From Kordia algicida OT-1 (lineage in GTDB: Bacteria; Bacteroidota; Bacteroidia; Flavobacteriales; Flavobacteriaceae): DNA of 64,000 bases. This document shows, piece by piece, positions 19,881 through 30,987 of this stretch. The stretch's first letter is position 1; every line of letters starts with the position of its first letter. The DNA lies in contig NZ_DS544873.1 in the NCBI RefSeq assembly GCF_000154725.1, positions 4,375,085 through 4,439,084 of the forward strand, given 5' to 3'. Both the position numbers and the translations under genes were made by a program. Below the pieces are notes generated by a model. It was not told where the DNA came from, did no database searches, and saw nothing but the letters and a program-made list of their open reading frames with translations.

Positions 19881-22193
19881 ATGAAACCGATCCATATGAG
19901 CAAAAGCAACAAAGAACGCAAAAGGAGAGAAGCACTAATATACCATGCAAAACCGCAACCAGGAAAAATAAAAGTTGTTCCTACCAAAAGATATTCTACA
20001 CAACGTGATTTATCCTTAGCGTATTCTCCCGGAGTTGCAGAACCTTGCTTAGAAATAGCAAAAGACAAAGCAAACGTTTACAAATACACAACCAAAGCAA
20101 ACTTGGTCGCTGTAATCTCAAATGGAACAGCAGTTTTAGGCTTAGGCGATATTGGTCCTGAAGCTTCAAAACCTGTCATGGAAGGAAAAGGATTGCTCTT
20201 TAAAATCTTTGCGGATATAGATGTGTTTGATATTGAGGTAGATACAAAAGATGTCGATCAATTCATTGAAACGGTCAAAAATATTGCGCCAACTTTTGGA
20301 GGAATCAATTTAGAAGATATTGCAGCTCCAGAAGCATTTGAAATAGAACGCAGACTCATAGAAGAATTAGACATTCCTGTAATGCACGACGATCAGCATG
20401 GAACGGCAATCATTTCTTCGGCAGCGTTAATTAATGCCTTAGAATTGGCAGAAAAAAACATAGAAGATGTACGTTTTGTAGTTTCAGGAGCAGGTTCAGC
20501 AGCAATCTCATGTATGAATCTATACGTAGCGCTTGGTGCGAAACTGGAAAACATTGCTATGTTTGACATTGATGGACTTTTGCACAAAGGTAGAACGGAC
20601 TTATCTCCAATGCAAGCACGCTTTAGAACATCAAAACACTACAACTCGCTAGCAGATGCAATGAAAAATGCAGACGTATTTCTGGGACTTTCTGTAGGAA
20701 ACATAGTGTCGCAAGACATGTTACGCTCTATGGCAGATAATCCAATTGTGTTTGCAATGGCAAATCCGACACCAGAAATATCTTATGCAGAAGCCATTGC
20801 TTCCCGAGAAGATATCATCATGGCAACAGGTCGCTCAGATCATCCAAATCAAGTAAACAATGTACTTGGTTTTCCATTCATATTTCGTGGTGCGTTAGAT
20901 GTGCGTGCCACAAAAATTAACGAAGCAATGAAAATGGCTGCGGTCAAAGCATTAGCGGCATTAGCAAAAGAACCTGTTCCAGAGCAAGTAAACATCGCTT
21001 ATGGTGAAACAAAACTCAACTTTGGAAAAGAATACATCATTCCAAAACCATTTGACCCAAGACTCATTGCCAAAATTCCACCAGCCATCGCAAAAGCAGC
21101 AATGGAATCTGGAGTGGCAACAGAACCTATAGAAGATTGGGCACGTTATGAAGACGAACTCTTACACCGATTAGGTGCCGACAATAAAATAATTCGACTA
21201 CTACACAAAAGAGCTAGAACAAATCCGAAACGTATTGTATTTGCAGAAGCCGATCATTTAGACGTGCTCAAAGCGGCACAATATGTATACGATGAACGAA
21301 TTGCTATTCCTATCCTATTAGGGAACGAAAAAACAATTCACGAACTCAGAGATGAGTTGGAATTTGATGGTGATGTAGAAATAATAGATCCAAAAAGCGA
21401 CGAACAAATAGAACGCAGAGAACGATTTGCAAATATCTATTGGGAATCACGAAAACGCAAAGGTGTTACTATTATAGATGCGCAAAAGAAAATGCGCGAA
21501 CGTAACTACTTTGCCGCAATGTTGGTAAATGATGGATATGCTGACGGATTAATCTCAGGATATTCCAGAAGCTATCCAACTGTGGTAAAACCTATGTTGG
21601 AACTCATCGGAACGGCAAAAGGTGTAAAACGAGTAGCAACCACCAACCTAATGATTACCGAGCGTGGACCTATGTTTCTATCAGATACGTCTATAAATAT
21701 TGATCCATCTGGGCGAGAATTGGCAAAAATTGCACAAATGACAGCATTAACGGTAAAAATGTTTGGACTCGAACCAAATATTGCCATGCTATCATACTCA
21801 AACTTTGGTTCATCGGAACATGAAAATGCTAAAAAAGTAAGTGAGGCAGTAGAATATCTTCATAGATATTATCCAGAAATCAACGTAGATGGAGCATTAC
21901 AATCCGACTTTGCTTTAAACAGAGAAATGCTAGCAGAAAAATTTCCATTCTCAAAACTAGCAGGAAAAGAAGTAAACACACTCGTATTTCCAAATCTCGA
22001 TGCTGCAAACATTACTTATAAATTGATGAAAGAACTAAACAAAGCAGATTCTATTGGACCTATCATGTTAGGAATGAGCAAGCCTGTACACATCTTGCAA
22101 TTAGGCTCAAGCGTTGACGAAATCATAAATATGGCAGCTGTTGCTGTAGTTGACTCACAAGAAAAAGAAAAGTGGCAACACCGAAAAGAGTAA
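19881..22193 (+). CDS. maeB: NADP-dependent malic enzyme with phosphotransacetylase-like domain
   Basis: Oxidative decarboxylation of malate to pyruvate and CO2, giving NADPH. The 770-residue protein is the two-domain MaeB type: malic domain and NAD(P)-binding domain (about 15-420, with STQRDLSLAYSPGVAEPC, HDDQHGTA and FVVSGAGSAAISC), followed by a phosphotransacetylase-like domain (about 430-760). That C-terminal domain is regulatory, binding acetyl-CoA, in studied homologues. A second in-frame ATG at 19896 (MSKSNKERK) is an equally plausible start. Monocistronic in appearance. Confidence 0.95.
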   Translation: MKPIHMSKSNKERKRREALIYHAKPQPGKIKVVPTKRYSTQRDLSLAYSPGVAEPCLEIAKDKANVYKYTTKANLVAVISNGTAVLGLGDIGPEASKPVMEGKGLLFKIFADIDVFDIEVDTKDVDQFIETVKNIAPTFGGINLEDIAAPEAFEIERRLIEELDIPVMHDDQHGTAIISSAALINALELAEKNIEDVRFVVSGAGSAAISCMNLYVALGAKLENIAMFDIDGLLHKGRTDLSPMQARFRTSKHYNSLADAMKNADVFLGLSVGNIVSQDMLRSMADNPIVFAMANPTPEISYAEAIASREDIIMATGRSDHPNQVNNVLGFPFIFRGALDVRATKINEAMKMAAVKALAALAKEPVPEQVNIAYGETKLNFGKEYIIPKPFDPRLIAKIPPAIAKAAMESGVATEPIEDWARYEDELLHRLGADNKIIRLLHKRARTNPKRIVFAEADHLDVLKAAQYVYDERIAIPILLGNEKTIHELRDELEFDGDVEIIDPKSDEQIERRERFANIYWESRKRKGVTIIDAQKKMRERNYFAAMLVNDGYADGLISGYSRSYPTVVKPMLELIGTAKGVKRVATTNLMITERGPMFLSDTSINIDPSGRELAKIAQMTALTVKMFGLEPNIAMLSYSNFGSSEHENAKKVSEAVEYLHRYYPEINVDGALQSDFALNREMLAEKFPFSKLAGKEVNTLVFPNLDAANITYKLMKELNKADSIGPIMLGMSKPVHILQLGSSVDEIINMAAVAVVDSQEKEKWQHRKE

Positions 22194-22265
22194 TCCTAAA
22201 AAAGAGAAGTATAGCATATTAGTATATTAAAGGTGCAAATGGTTAAATAAATGTGAATAAATTTA

Positions 22266-22273
22266 TTACATTT
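22266..22273 (+). promoter_or_regulatory. Putative -7 box for ruvA-sprA
   Basis: TACATTTG fits TAnnTTTG and lies 25 bases before the ruvA start. sprA has no promoter-like gap of its own, so this would drive both genes. Confidence 0.45.
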
Positions 22274-22297
22274 GGAACTTTAACTAGCAACTAATAA

Positions 22298-22879
22298 ATG
22301 ATTACTCATATACAAGGGAAGCTCGTAGAGAAAAATCCAACGGATGTAGTGATTGAATGTAATGGCGTTGGATATTTCATAAATATCTCACTAACTACGT
22401 ATTCTCAAATTCCAAATCAAGAAAACATAAAACTATTTACGCACCTTCATGTTCGTGAAGATGCACAAACCCTGTATGGCTTTTTTCAAAAAGCAGAACG
22501 CGCTGTATTTCGATTGCTAATTTCTGTTTCAGGAATTGGTACAAGTACTGCACGCACCATGCTTTCTTCTCTAACATCCGAACAAATATGTGAAGCAATT
22601 GGCTCAGGAGATGTACCAACCATTCAAGGTGTAAAAGGGATTGGTGCCAAAACTGCACAGCGAGTTATCATAGAATTAAAGGATAAAGTCTTAAAATTAT
22701 ACGATCTTGACGAAGTTTCGATGTCTCAAAACAATACAAACAAAGAAGAAACGTTATCTGCTTTGGAAGTCTTGGGTTACACTCGAAAACAATCAGAAAG
22801 AGTCCTCGATAAAATAATTAAAGAAATGCCAGCTGGAAGTGTAGAACAGTTGATAAAAATGGCGTTAAAAAACTTATAA
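22298..22879 (+). CDS. ruvA: Holliday junction DNA-binding protein RuvA
   Basis: RuvA binds four-way junctions and recruits RuvB. The 193-residue protein has the N-terminal OB fold (MITHIQGKLVEKNPTDVVIE), the central helix-hairpin-helix pairs (VSGIGTSTARTML and VKGIGAKTAQRVIIELKDK), and the C-terminal RuvB-binding three-helix domain (about 140-193). sprA begins five bases after its stop; this ruvA-sprA pairing is characteristic of gliding flavobacteria. Confidence 0.96.
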   Translation: MITHIQGKLVEKNPTDVVIECNGVGYFINISLTTYSQIPNQENIKLFTHLHVREDAQTLYGFFQKAERAVFRLLISVSGIGTSTARTMLSSLTSEQICEAIGSGDVPTIQGVKGIGAKTAQRVIIELKDKVLKLYDLDEVSMSQNNTNKEETLSALEVLGYTRKQSERVLDKIIKEMPAGSVEQLIKMALKNL

Positions 22880-22884
22880 TTACT

Positions 22885-25800
22885 TTGAAAAAAAATACCA
22901 ACCTAATAACAAAGTATTTCAAAAATACGCTTGCCGTATTTGCTTTGCTATTTACCACCATTCTCACGGCGCAAGAACCGACAACGCAGCCGCAAGATAC
23001 AACCAAAACGCAAACGGGTTATGCTATAGGGAAAATAAAACTAAAAGATCCTTCTAGTATTGTCTCAAAATACACGTATGATCCAAAAATTGACCGCTAC
23101 ATCTACACGCAAACGGTTGGTGAATACGATATCAGATATCCATTAATCCTTACGCCACAACAATATCGTGAGTTGTTGCTAAAGGAAAGCATGAAAGGTT
23201 ATTTTAAAGAAAAACTAGATGCTATTGATGGAAAAAAAGATGGCTCAAAAGACGCTCAAAAAAACCTATTGCCTATATGGGAAATCAACTCTAACTTCTT
23301 TGAAACAATCTTTGGCGGAAATACCATTGAAGTCATACCACAAGGTTCAGTAGCAATGGATTTAGGAGTTCGTTTCCAAAAAAATGACAATCCAGCGTTA
23401 TCTCCAAGAAACAGAAGTAATCTAAGTTTTGATTTCGATCAGCGAATCAGCCTAAGCTTACTCGGAAAAGTAGGTGAACGATTAAAAATTAACGCCAACT
23501 ACGATACAGAATCTACCTTTGATTTTCAAAATCAAATCAAACTAGAATACACGCCTACAGAAGATGATATCCTGCAAAAAATTGAAATTGGTAACGTAAG
23601 TATGCCGCTCAACAGTTCACTAATCACAGGAGCACAAAGTCTATTTGGTGTCAAAACACAATTGCAATTTGGAAAAACACGTATTACGGGAGTTTTCTCA
23701 GAACAACGTTCACAGACAAGAACCATTACTGCGCAAGGTGGCGGAACCATTGAAGAATTCGCCTTATTTGCTTTAGACTATGATGAAGATCGTCACTTTT
23801 TCCTATCACAATACTTTAGAGATCGATACAATGTAGCCTTAGAAAACTATCCATTTGTAAACACTCCAGTAGAAATTACAAGGGTAGAAGTTTGGGTAAC
23901 AAACCGTTCGGCGCAAACTCAAAATGTACGTAACATCGTAGGATTGCAGGATTTAGGAGAAGCAGATCCTAACAAAACAAGAATCAATCAGCCGCCAACT
24001 CCAGCGCCACCAGGATTCTTTAACTCAGCAGATCCAAATGCGTTTCCTGATAATGAAAACAATGATTACAATCCAGAAGGAATAGGAACGGCAAACTCAG
24101 TACTAACTGACGATATTAGAGATGTAGCCACCATTCAAAATGGATTTCCAGCAACAATCAATGCGCAACAAGGATTTGACTATGTATATCTTGAAAATGC
24201 TCGTAAACTAAACGAAAATGAATACAAAGTACATACAAAACTAGGATACATTTCTTTAAATCAACGCTTAAGTAATGACGAAGTATTAGCAGTTGCTTTC
24301 CAATACACCGCAAATGGTCAAGTATATCAAGTTGGTGAATTTGCCAATGGAGGAATTGACGCAACGCAGGTAACCAATACAGATACCAACGGGAATCCAA
24401 CACAAATTGACAATCAAAACTTAGTAGTAAAACTGTTAAAAAGCGCAATAACAGAAGTAAACGATCCAATTTGGGATTTAATGATGAAAAACATCTATTC
24501 AACGGATGCATATCAATTAAGTCCTGAAGATTTCAGACTAAACATTCTGTATACCGATCCTTCTCCTGTAAACTACATCACTGCCGTAGATGGTGGTCCA
24601 GCATTGCCAACAGATGTTGCTGATGAAATACTTTTAAAAGTGTTTAATTTAGATCGATTAGACATATACCAAAACCCACAAGCTGGTGGAGATGGTTTCT
24701 TTGATTACTATCCAGGACTTACTGTCGATCAAGAATTTGGACGAATCATATTTACAACGGTTGAACCCTTTGGGGAATTCTTATTTGAAAAACTAAGAAA
24801 TGCCGCGTCAGAAGATTATGATACGCCTGCCAACTACAATGCCAATCAAACACGTTACGTATACCGAAGCATGTATACCGAAACAAAAGCAGGAGCCTTA
24901 GATGATGCCGATTTAAACAAATTCCAATTAAAAGGACGTTACAAATCACAAGGTGGCGACGGAATTCCATTAGGAGCCTTCAACGTACCAAGAGGTTCTG
25001 TAGTGGTAACTGCTGGCGGACGTGTATTGCAGGAAGGAATTGACTATACGGTAAACTATCAATTAGGACGTGTTCAAATACTAGATGAAGCACTAAAAGC
25101 ATCCAACACTCCAATTGACGTTTCAGTAGAAAATAACTCGCTATTTGGGCAGCAAAACAAACGTTTTACAGGAATTAATGTAGAGCATCAATTTAACGAT
25201 AACTTCTTAATTGGAGCAACATACTTAAATCTTAACGAACGACCAATAACGCAAAAAGCAAACTACGGAGCAGAACCTGTAAACAACTCTATCTTTGGGT
25301 TTAACGGAAACTACTCAACAGAAGTTCCTTTCCTAACACGATTGGTAAACAAACTTCCAAATGTTGATACTGATGTCGCTTCAAACGTATCTGTTCGTGG
25401 AGAATTTGCATACCTATTACCAGGAAGTCCAAAAAATGCAGACTTTGAAGGAGAAGCTACTGCGTATGTAGATGATTTTGAAGGAGCACAATCTACCATC
25501 GATATCAAATCACCATTAGGTTGGTTCTTAGCAAGTACGCCAGGAACACAAGGAGATGTACTCGGTGACAACTTGGGTGGACAATTTGGAAATGACGATT
25601 TACAATACGGATTCAACAGAGCAAAACTTGCTTGGTACACAATTGATCCTGTATTTTACGGAAACCAAGCACCAGGCGAAATAGGACCAGAAGACATTTC
25701 TACTAACGAAACACGAAGAATATTTGTAGACGAAATATTTCCGCAAACAGACATTGCACGTGGACAAACTACCATTCAAAACACATTAGATTTAGCATAC

Positions 25801-28800
25801 TATCCAGGCGAAAGAGGTCCGTATAACAACAATCCAAACTTTACAGGGCAGCCAAACGAAGAAAGTTGGGGAGGAATCATGCGACCAGTAACCACCACAA
25901 ACTTTGAGCAAGCCAACGTTGAATACATTCAATTTTGGGTATTAGACCCTTTTTCTGATGAAACAGGAACACCAATTCCAGGTTCTGGAGAATTGGTACT
26001 AAACATTGGAAACATTTCAGAAGATGTCTTAAAAGATGGTCGTAAGCAATACGAAAATGGTTTGCCAGAAGCAGACGCTGTCAATCCTTTAACTACTGAT
26101 ACTGCTTGGGGAGAAGTACCACAAACACAATCGTTAGTTTATGCGTTTGATGCAGATGATGCCAATAGAACCGCACAAGATATTGGTTTAGATGGTTTGG
26201 ACGATGATGAAGAAGGAGCAAAATATACAAACTATGCAACAGAAGCCGATCCAGCAGCAGATAACTATCAATATTTCTTAAATGCCAATGGAGATGTTTT
26301 AAACAGATACAAAAACTACAACGGAACACAAGGAAACTCACCAATTGCAGTAACAGACACCAACAGAGGATCAACAACGGTGCCTGATGTGGAAGATATC
26401 AACCGAGATCAAACAATGAATACTATTGATAATTACTATCAATTTAGAATTCCGTTGCAAGCTGGTTTGGGTACAGCATCACAAACCTACATTACAGATG
26501 TACGTGAAGTACAAGGGTTAGAAACTCCAGATGGTGGAAGTGTAAATGCACGTTGGATTCAGTTCAAAATTCCAATCTCAGAATTCCACAAATCGCCAGA
26601 CGCAAACGTTACTCCAGATGAGAAAATTCCATTAAACGACTTGCGTTCTATCCGTTTCATACGTATGTATATGACAGGATTTTCAGAGCCAACAGTATTG
26701 CGTTTTGCTACGTTAGATTTAATTCGTGGCGATTGGAGACGTTACAATCTTACCTTGCAAGACAACGGAGACGATCCGCAAGATGGAGCAGATGCCAACA
26801 CACAATTTGATGTAAATACGGTAAATATTGAAGAAAACGCCAACAAAACACCAATTGGATACGTAGTTCCGCCAGGAGTTGTACGTGAACAATTAAACAA
26901 CAACAATACAGTAATTCGTCAAAATGAACAATCGCTAGCAATGTCAATTTGCGATTTAGAATCAGGAGATTCCAGAGGTGTGTTCAAAAATATTGATATC
27001 GATTTACGACAATATAAAAATCTTAAAATGTTTGTGCATGCAGAATCATTAGCGGGACAAACACAACAACTTGCCGACCAGCAAGCAGTTGCTTTCTTGC
27101 GATTTGGTAATGACTTTACACAAAACTATTACCAAGTAGAAATTCCACTAAACGTAACGCTTGATAATGAATCTTCTCCTGAAGATGTATGGAAAAACGA
27201 ATTCGACATTCCATTGGCATTATTAACCCGAATCAAAGCAGCAAACTTTAACAACGTGAGTGGTGCCACAGAAGTAGCGTACTACAACGAAAACGCAGAA
27301 CCAATTGCAAACCAGTTTGATCCGTACGGAACTGATGAGCGCATGCGAATTGCCATTATTGGTAATCCAACAATTGGTCGTGTACGTTCGTTAATGGTTG
27401 GTGTTAAAAACTCAACTGCAACAGGTTTGGATGCAACCGATACGCCAATTGGCGGAATTCCAATTTGTGGAGAATTTTGGTTTAACGAATTGCGCTTGGC
27501 AGAATTAGAAAACCGTGGCGGTTGGGCAGCAGTTGGTTCATTAGATGCAAATTTAGCAGACTTTGCTACTGTTTCAGCAACAGGAAGAATCAGTACAGTT
27601 GGTTTTGGAAACATAGAGCAATCTCCAAACGAAAGAAGTAGGGAAGATGTAAAACAATATGATGTAGTAACCAACATCAGTCTTGGACAATTACTTCCGA
27701 AAAAATGGGGAATCAAAATTCCGTTTAACTATAGTGTTGGGGAGGAAATTATTACGCCAGAATTTGATCCATTCTATCAGGATATTCGCTTGGAAGATCG
27801 ATTGGATTTAGCAGAAACACAAGCAGAAAAAGATCGAATCACTGAAGAAGCAATTGATTATACGAAACGAAAAAGCATCAACTTTATTGGAGTTCGTAAA
27901 GAACGTGGCGCAGAACAGAAAGCGCGTTTCTATGATGTAGAAAATTTCACGCTTTCCTATTCATACAACGAAACGGAACACCACGATTACGAAATCAAAT
28001 CTTTACGCGATCAAAATGTTCGTGCAGGAATGGATTATAACTTTAATTTTCAGCCAAAATCAATAGAACCTTTCAAAAAGAACGATTCATTATTTACTGG
28101 AAGATACTGGAAATGGTTAAAAGATTTTAACTTTAATCCATTACCAACAAGTATTTCGTTAAACTCAAACATTACGAGAAGTTTTAACGATCAAATTTAC
28201 AGAGATCCATTATTGCCAGATGCAGATACGGACAACTTACCGCGTTTGCAACAACGTAACTTCTTATTCGATTGGTCGTATGCGATCAATTACAATTTGA
28301 CGAACTCGTTGCGTTTCAACTTTACAGCATCAAACAATAATATTGTCAACAATTATTTTGATGAAAATGGTGACATAGATGTCGATTTCGGAATTTGGGA
28401 TGGATTCTGGGATATTGGAGATCCGAACACACATACGCAATCGCTACAATTAACATACGATTTGCCTCTTAATAAAATACCGACGTTTAGTTTCTTAAAT
28501 GCAACATATAGTTATACAGGAGACTTTAACTGGCAACGTGGTTCGGATGTGTTGCGAGAAGTTTCTGGAGAACGCTTAAACACCATTCAAAACGCAAACA
28601 CGCATAACATCAATGTTTCGTTAGACATGACAAAATTCTACAAGTACATAGGTTTTGTGAGAAAACGTAAAGGAAATAGAAAAACGAATTTGCGTGGAGG
28701 AAGACCAGGAGTTCCAGGAAAAGACAATGCAACAGCAAATCAGGATAAAAAGAAAACTTCCAACAAAGCGAGTGTCGGAACAAAAATATTCAACACCTTA

Positions 28801-30147
28801 GTAGATGTGGTAGGAAGTGTAAAACGAATCAACATTAACTACTCTGAAAACAATGGTAAAGTTTTACCAGGATATACACCTTCTATCGGATTCATTGGAA
28901 CCTTAAAACCTTCTGTCGGATTCGTATTTGGTAGTCAAGCAGATGTGAGATACGAAGCGGCACGTAGAGGTTATTTGACAGAATTTACAGAATTTAACCA
29001 ACAATTTACGCAAGTTCATAACAAAAACTTAGACATAACGGCGCAGGTAGAACCAATGAGAGATTTAAAAATTGACGTAGTTGCCAATCGTAACTATTCA
29101 GAAAATTTCTCAGAACAATTCAACGTTCAAAATGGGGAATACATTTCACTATCGCCAAATGGTGCAGGAAATACCTTTGGAAACTTTGGAATTTCTACCT
29201 TACTCTTAAGAACGGCATTCCAGCAAAGTGATGAAAACAGATCTGTAACCTTTGAACAATTTGAAGAAAATAGGCAAATTATTGCACGTCGTTTGGCAGT
29301 TTCAAACGGACAACCGCTAACAGATACAGATGGTGACGGTTTCCCAGATGGTTACGGAAAAACAAACCAAGCCGTATTGTTGCCAGCATTCTTGGCAGCA
29401 TATACAGGAACGGATGCTAACGACATCAAACTTGGTGCTTTTAGAGATGTGCCAATTCCAAACTGGACCATAAAATACACAGGTTTGATGCGATTAAAAT
29501 GGTTCAAAAAACGTTTCAAGCGTTTCTCATTATCTCACGGATATCGTTCAAGTTATACCATCAACTCGTTCAGAAATAATTTAGATTACGATGCGGCGAA
29601 TCCATTTGCAGATACAAACGTAGATCAAGGAGGAAACTTCCACAATCAAAATATCTTCTCTAACATCAACTTGGTGGAGCAATTCAATCCATTAATTAGA
29701 ATTGATTTTGAAATGAAAAACTCTATCAAAATCTTAGCAGAAGTAAAGCGTGATCGTGCATTGTCTTTAAGTTTTGATAATAACTTATTGACAGAAGTTT
29801 CAGGAAACGAATACATCATGGGATTAGGATATCGTTTCAAAGACGTTCGAATAGATACGCGAATTGCAGGAAAGAAAACCACACTCAAAGGTGACTTAAA
29901 CCTAAAAGCAGATTTATCATTAAGAGATAACATCACCATTATTAGAAGTCTAGATTTATTCAACAATCAAGTAACTGCGGGACAAACGTTATGGTCATTA
30001 AAATTCACAGCAGATTATGCGCTTAGTAGAAACCTAACAGCGCTATTCTACTACGATCATACATTCTCAAAATTTGCAGTCTCTACGGCGTTTCCACAAA
30101 CAACCATTAGATCGGGAATTACACTGCGATACAATTTTGGAAATTAA
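22885..30147 (+). CDS. sprA: Cell-surface protein SprA, type IX secretion translocon
   Basis: SprA forms the very large outer-membrane beta-barrel through which type IX substrates leave the cell, and it is needed for gliding. The 2420-residue length fits the family. A signal peptide occupies about residues 1-29 (ending LTAQ). The body is rich in alternating aromatic and polar strands. SprA repeats show as two similar N-terminal strand sets (for example LGVRFQKNDNPALSP and INANYDTESTFDFQNQIKLE). The chain ends in the barrel-type terminus RSGITLRYNFGN. The start is TTG at 22885: it sits five bases after ruvA, gives a proper signal peptide, and has no competing ATG. A TTG start may keep translation of this giant protein low. 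Confidence 0.96.
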   Translation: MKKNTNLITKYFKNTLAVFALLFTTILTAQEPTTQPQDTTKTQTGYAIGKIKLKDPSSIVSKYTYDPKIDRYIYTQTVGEYDIRYPLILTPQQYRELLLKESMKGYFKEKLDAIDGKKDGSKDAQKNLLPIWEINSNFFETIFGGNTIEVIPQGSVAMDLGVRFQKNDNPALSPRNRSNLSFDFDQRISLSLLGKVGERLKINANYDTESTFDFQNQIKLEYTPTEDDILQKIEIGNVSMPLNSSLITGAQSLFGVKTQLQFGKTRITGVFSEQRSQTRTITAQGGGTIEEFALFALDYDEDRHFFLSQYFRDRYNVALENYPFVNTPVEITRVEVWVTNRSAQTQNVRNIVGLQDLGEADPNKTRINQPPTPAPPGFFNSADPNAFPDNENNDYNPEGIGTANSVLTDDIRDVATIQNGFPATINAQQGFDYVYLENARKLNENEYKVHTKLGYISLNQRLSNDEVLAVAFQYTANGQVYQVGEFANGGIDATQVTNTDTNGNPTQIDNQNLVVKLLKSAITEVNDPIWDLMMKNIYSTDAYQLSPEDFRLNILYTDPSPVNYITAVDGGPALPTDVADEILLKVFNLDRLDIYQNPQAGGDGFFDYYPGLTVDQEFGRIIFTTVEPFGEFLFEKLRNAASEDYDTPANYNANQTRYVYRSMYTETKAGALDDADLNKFQLKGRYKSQGGDGIPLGAFNVPRGSVVVTAGGRVLQEGIDYTVNYQLGRVQILDEALKASNTPIDVSVENNSLFGQQNKRFTGINVEHQFNDNFLIGATYLNLNERPITQKANYGAEPVNNSIFGFNGNYSTEVPFLTRLVNKLPNVDTDVASNVSVRGEFAYLLPGSPKNADFEGEATAYVDDFEGAQSTIDIKSPLGWFLASTPGTQGDVLGDNLGGQFGNDDLQYGFNRAKLAWYTIDPVFYGNQAPGEIGPEDISTNETRRIFVDEIFPQTDIARGQTTIQNTLDLAYYPGERGPYNNNPNFTGQPNEESWGGIMRPVTTTNFEQANVEYIQFWVLDPFSDETGTPIPGSGELVLNIGNISEDVLKDGRKQYENGLPEADAVNPLTTDTAWGEVPQTQSLVYAFDADDANRTAQDIGLDGLDDDEEGAKYTNYATEADPAADNYQYFLNANGDVLNRYKNYNGTQGNSPIAVTDTNRGSTTVPDVEDINRDQTMNTIDNYYQFRIPLQAGLGTASQTYITDVREVQGLETPDGGSVNARWIQFKIPISEFHKSPDANVTPDEKIPLNDLRSIRFIRMYMTGFSEPTVLRFATLDLIRGDWRRYNLTLQDNGDDPQDGADANTQFDVNTVNIEENANKTPIGYVVPPGVVREQLNNNNTVIRQNEQSLAMSICDLESGDSRGVFKNIDIDLRQYKNLKMFVHAESLAGQTQQLADQQAVAFLRFGNDFTQNYYQVEIPLNVTLDNESSPEDVWKNEFDIPLALLTRIKAANFNNVSGATEVAYYNENAEPIANQFDPYGTDERMRIAIIGNPTIGRVRSLMVGVKNSTATGLDATDTPIGGIPICGEFWFNELRLAELENRGGWAAVGSLDANLADFATVSATGRISTVGFGNIEQSPNERSREDVKQYDVVTNISLGQLLPKKWGIKIPFNYSVGEEIITPEFDPFYQDIRLEDRLDLAETQAEKDRITEEAIDYTKRKSINFIGVRKERGAEQKARFYDVENFTLSYSYNETEHHDYEIKSLRDQNVRAGMDYNFNFQPKSIEPFKKNDSLFTGRYWKWLKDFNFNPLPTSISLNSNITRSFNDQIYRDPLLPDADTDNLPRLQQRNFLFDWSYAINYNLTNSLRFNFTASNNNIVNNYFDENGDIDVDFGIWDGFWDIGDPNTHTQSLQLTYDLPLNKIPTFSFLNATYSYTGDFNWQRGSDVLREVSGERLNTIQNANTHNINVSLDMTKFYKYIGFVRKRKGNRKTNLRGGRPGVPGKDNATANQDKKKTSNKASVGTKIFNTLVDVVGSVKRININYSENNGKVLPGYTPSIGFIGTLKPSVGFVFGSQADVRYEAARRGYLTEFTEFNQQFTQVHNKNLDITAQVEPMRDLKIDVVANRNYSENFSEQFNVQNGEYISLSPNGAGNTFGNFGISTLLLRTAFQQSDENRSVTFEQFEENRQIIARRLAVSNGQPLTDTDGDGFPDGYGKTNQAVLLPAFLAAYTGTDANDIKLGAFRDVPIPNWTIKYTGLMRLKWFKKRFKRFSLSHGYRSSYTINSFRNNLDYDAANPFADTNVDQGGNFHNQNIFSNINLVEQFNPLIRIDFEMKNSIKILAEVKRDRALSLSFDNNLLTEVSGNEYIMGLGYRFKDVRIDTRIAGKKTTLKGDLNLKADLSLRDNITIIRSLDLFNNQVTAGQTLWSLKFTADYALSRNLTALFYYDHTFSKFAVSTAFPQTTIRSGITLRYNFGN

Positions 30148-30159
30148 CAATAATTGAGG

Positions 30160-30190
30160 TTGAAAACTTAAACAGAAAGAATTACATTTG
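30160..30190 (+). promoter_or_regulatory. Promoter of gcvH
   Basis: A full Bacteroidetes-type promoter: TTG at 30160-30162, a 20-base spacer, then TACATTTG at 30183-30190. It lies 31 bases before the gcvH ATG and separates gcvH from sprA. Confidence 0.7.
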
Positions 30191-30221
30191 TTCAAATAAT
30201 AACACTTAATAACACACGATA

Positions 30222-30602
30222 ATGAACATACCAGAGAACTTAAAATATACAAAAGACCACGAATGGGTAACCATTGAAGATGATGTTGCTACGGTTGGAA
30301 TTACTGATTTCGCTCAAGGCGAATTGGGAGACATTGTATATGTTGATGTTGACACTTTAGATGAAGAAGTTGATAAAGACGAAGTTTTTGGAACCGTAGA
30401 AGCTGTAAAAACGGTATCTGACTTATTCATGCCACTTACGGGAGAAGTGATTGAGTTGAATGAAAAGTTGGAAGACGATCCAGAATTAGTAAACAAAGAT
30501 CCGTATGGCGAAGGTTGGATGATTAAAATTGCGATCAAAGATTCTTCAGAAATTGACGATTTATTAGACTTTGAAGCCTATAAAGAGCTTGTTGGTGCGT
30601 AA
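30222..30602 (+). CDS. gcvH: Glycine cleavage system H protein
   Basis: The lipoylated carrier that shuttles the aminomethyl group between the P, T and L proteins of glycine cleavage. The 126-residue protein has the lipoyl-domain core with [16 protein letters not shown]; Lys63 is the lipoylation site. The C-terminal phrase [13 protein letters not shown] is also family-typical. No other gcv gene is near. The downstream VanZ-like gene starts inside its last codons. Confidence 0.96.
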   Translation: MNIPENLKYTKDHEWVTIEDDVATVGITDFAQGELGDIVYVDVDTLDEEVDKDEVFGTVEAVKTVSDLFMPLTGEVIELNEKLEDDPELVNKDPYGEGWMIKIAIKDSSEIDDLLDFEAYKELVGA

Positions 30603-30987
30603 ATACATATTCTCCTTTGCAGCAATTGCTTGGGTAATAGTCATTACTATATTGAGTTTAATGTCGCTAGAAGGTGTGCCAAAACTTGGCTTTTCTTTTG
30701 CAGATAAACTAGCGCATGCATTGGTATACTTTGTATTTACTATACTTTGGTTTTTAGCCTTTTCAAAAGGAATAACCAATACAATTCTAAAAAATAATGC
30801 AATCGTAGCAAGTGCTATTTTTGCGATTATATACGGTATTTGTGTCGAAATCATGCAAGAAACATTAGTCACCAACCGACAAGGAGATTGGCAAGATGTA
30901 CTAGCAAATACAACTGGCACAATACTTGCAATATTTCTCATAAAATGGTTTATTGCAAACAATAGAAAGTTAAAAACACAGAATTAA
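30595..30987 (+). CDS. VanZ-like family membrane protein
   Basis: A protein of about 130 residues with four hydrophobic helices and the VanZ-family layout: ILSLMSLEG after helix 1, [14 protein letters not shown] around helix 2, and a loop with [17 protein letters not shown] before the last helix. VanZ relatives are poorly understood; the archetype gives low-level teicoplanin resistance, and this says little about the role here. Three non-ATG starts are possible (TTG 30589, TTG 30592, GTG 30595). I chose GTG 30595 because AAAGAG lies seven bases upstream. All of them overlap gcvH, which implies coupled translation. Confidence 0.8.
   Translation: MRKYIFSFAAIAWVIVITILSLMSLEGVPKLGFSFADKLAHALVYFVFTILWFLAFSKGITNTILKNNAIVASAIFAIIYGICVEIMQETLVTNRQGDWQDVLANTTGTILAIFLIKWFIANNRKLKTQN

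Noticed and set aside
30571-30594. Longer VanZ-like protein from TTG 30571
   Set aside because: It would extend deep into gcvH and add a polar segment before the first helix; later starts fit better.
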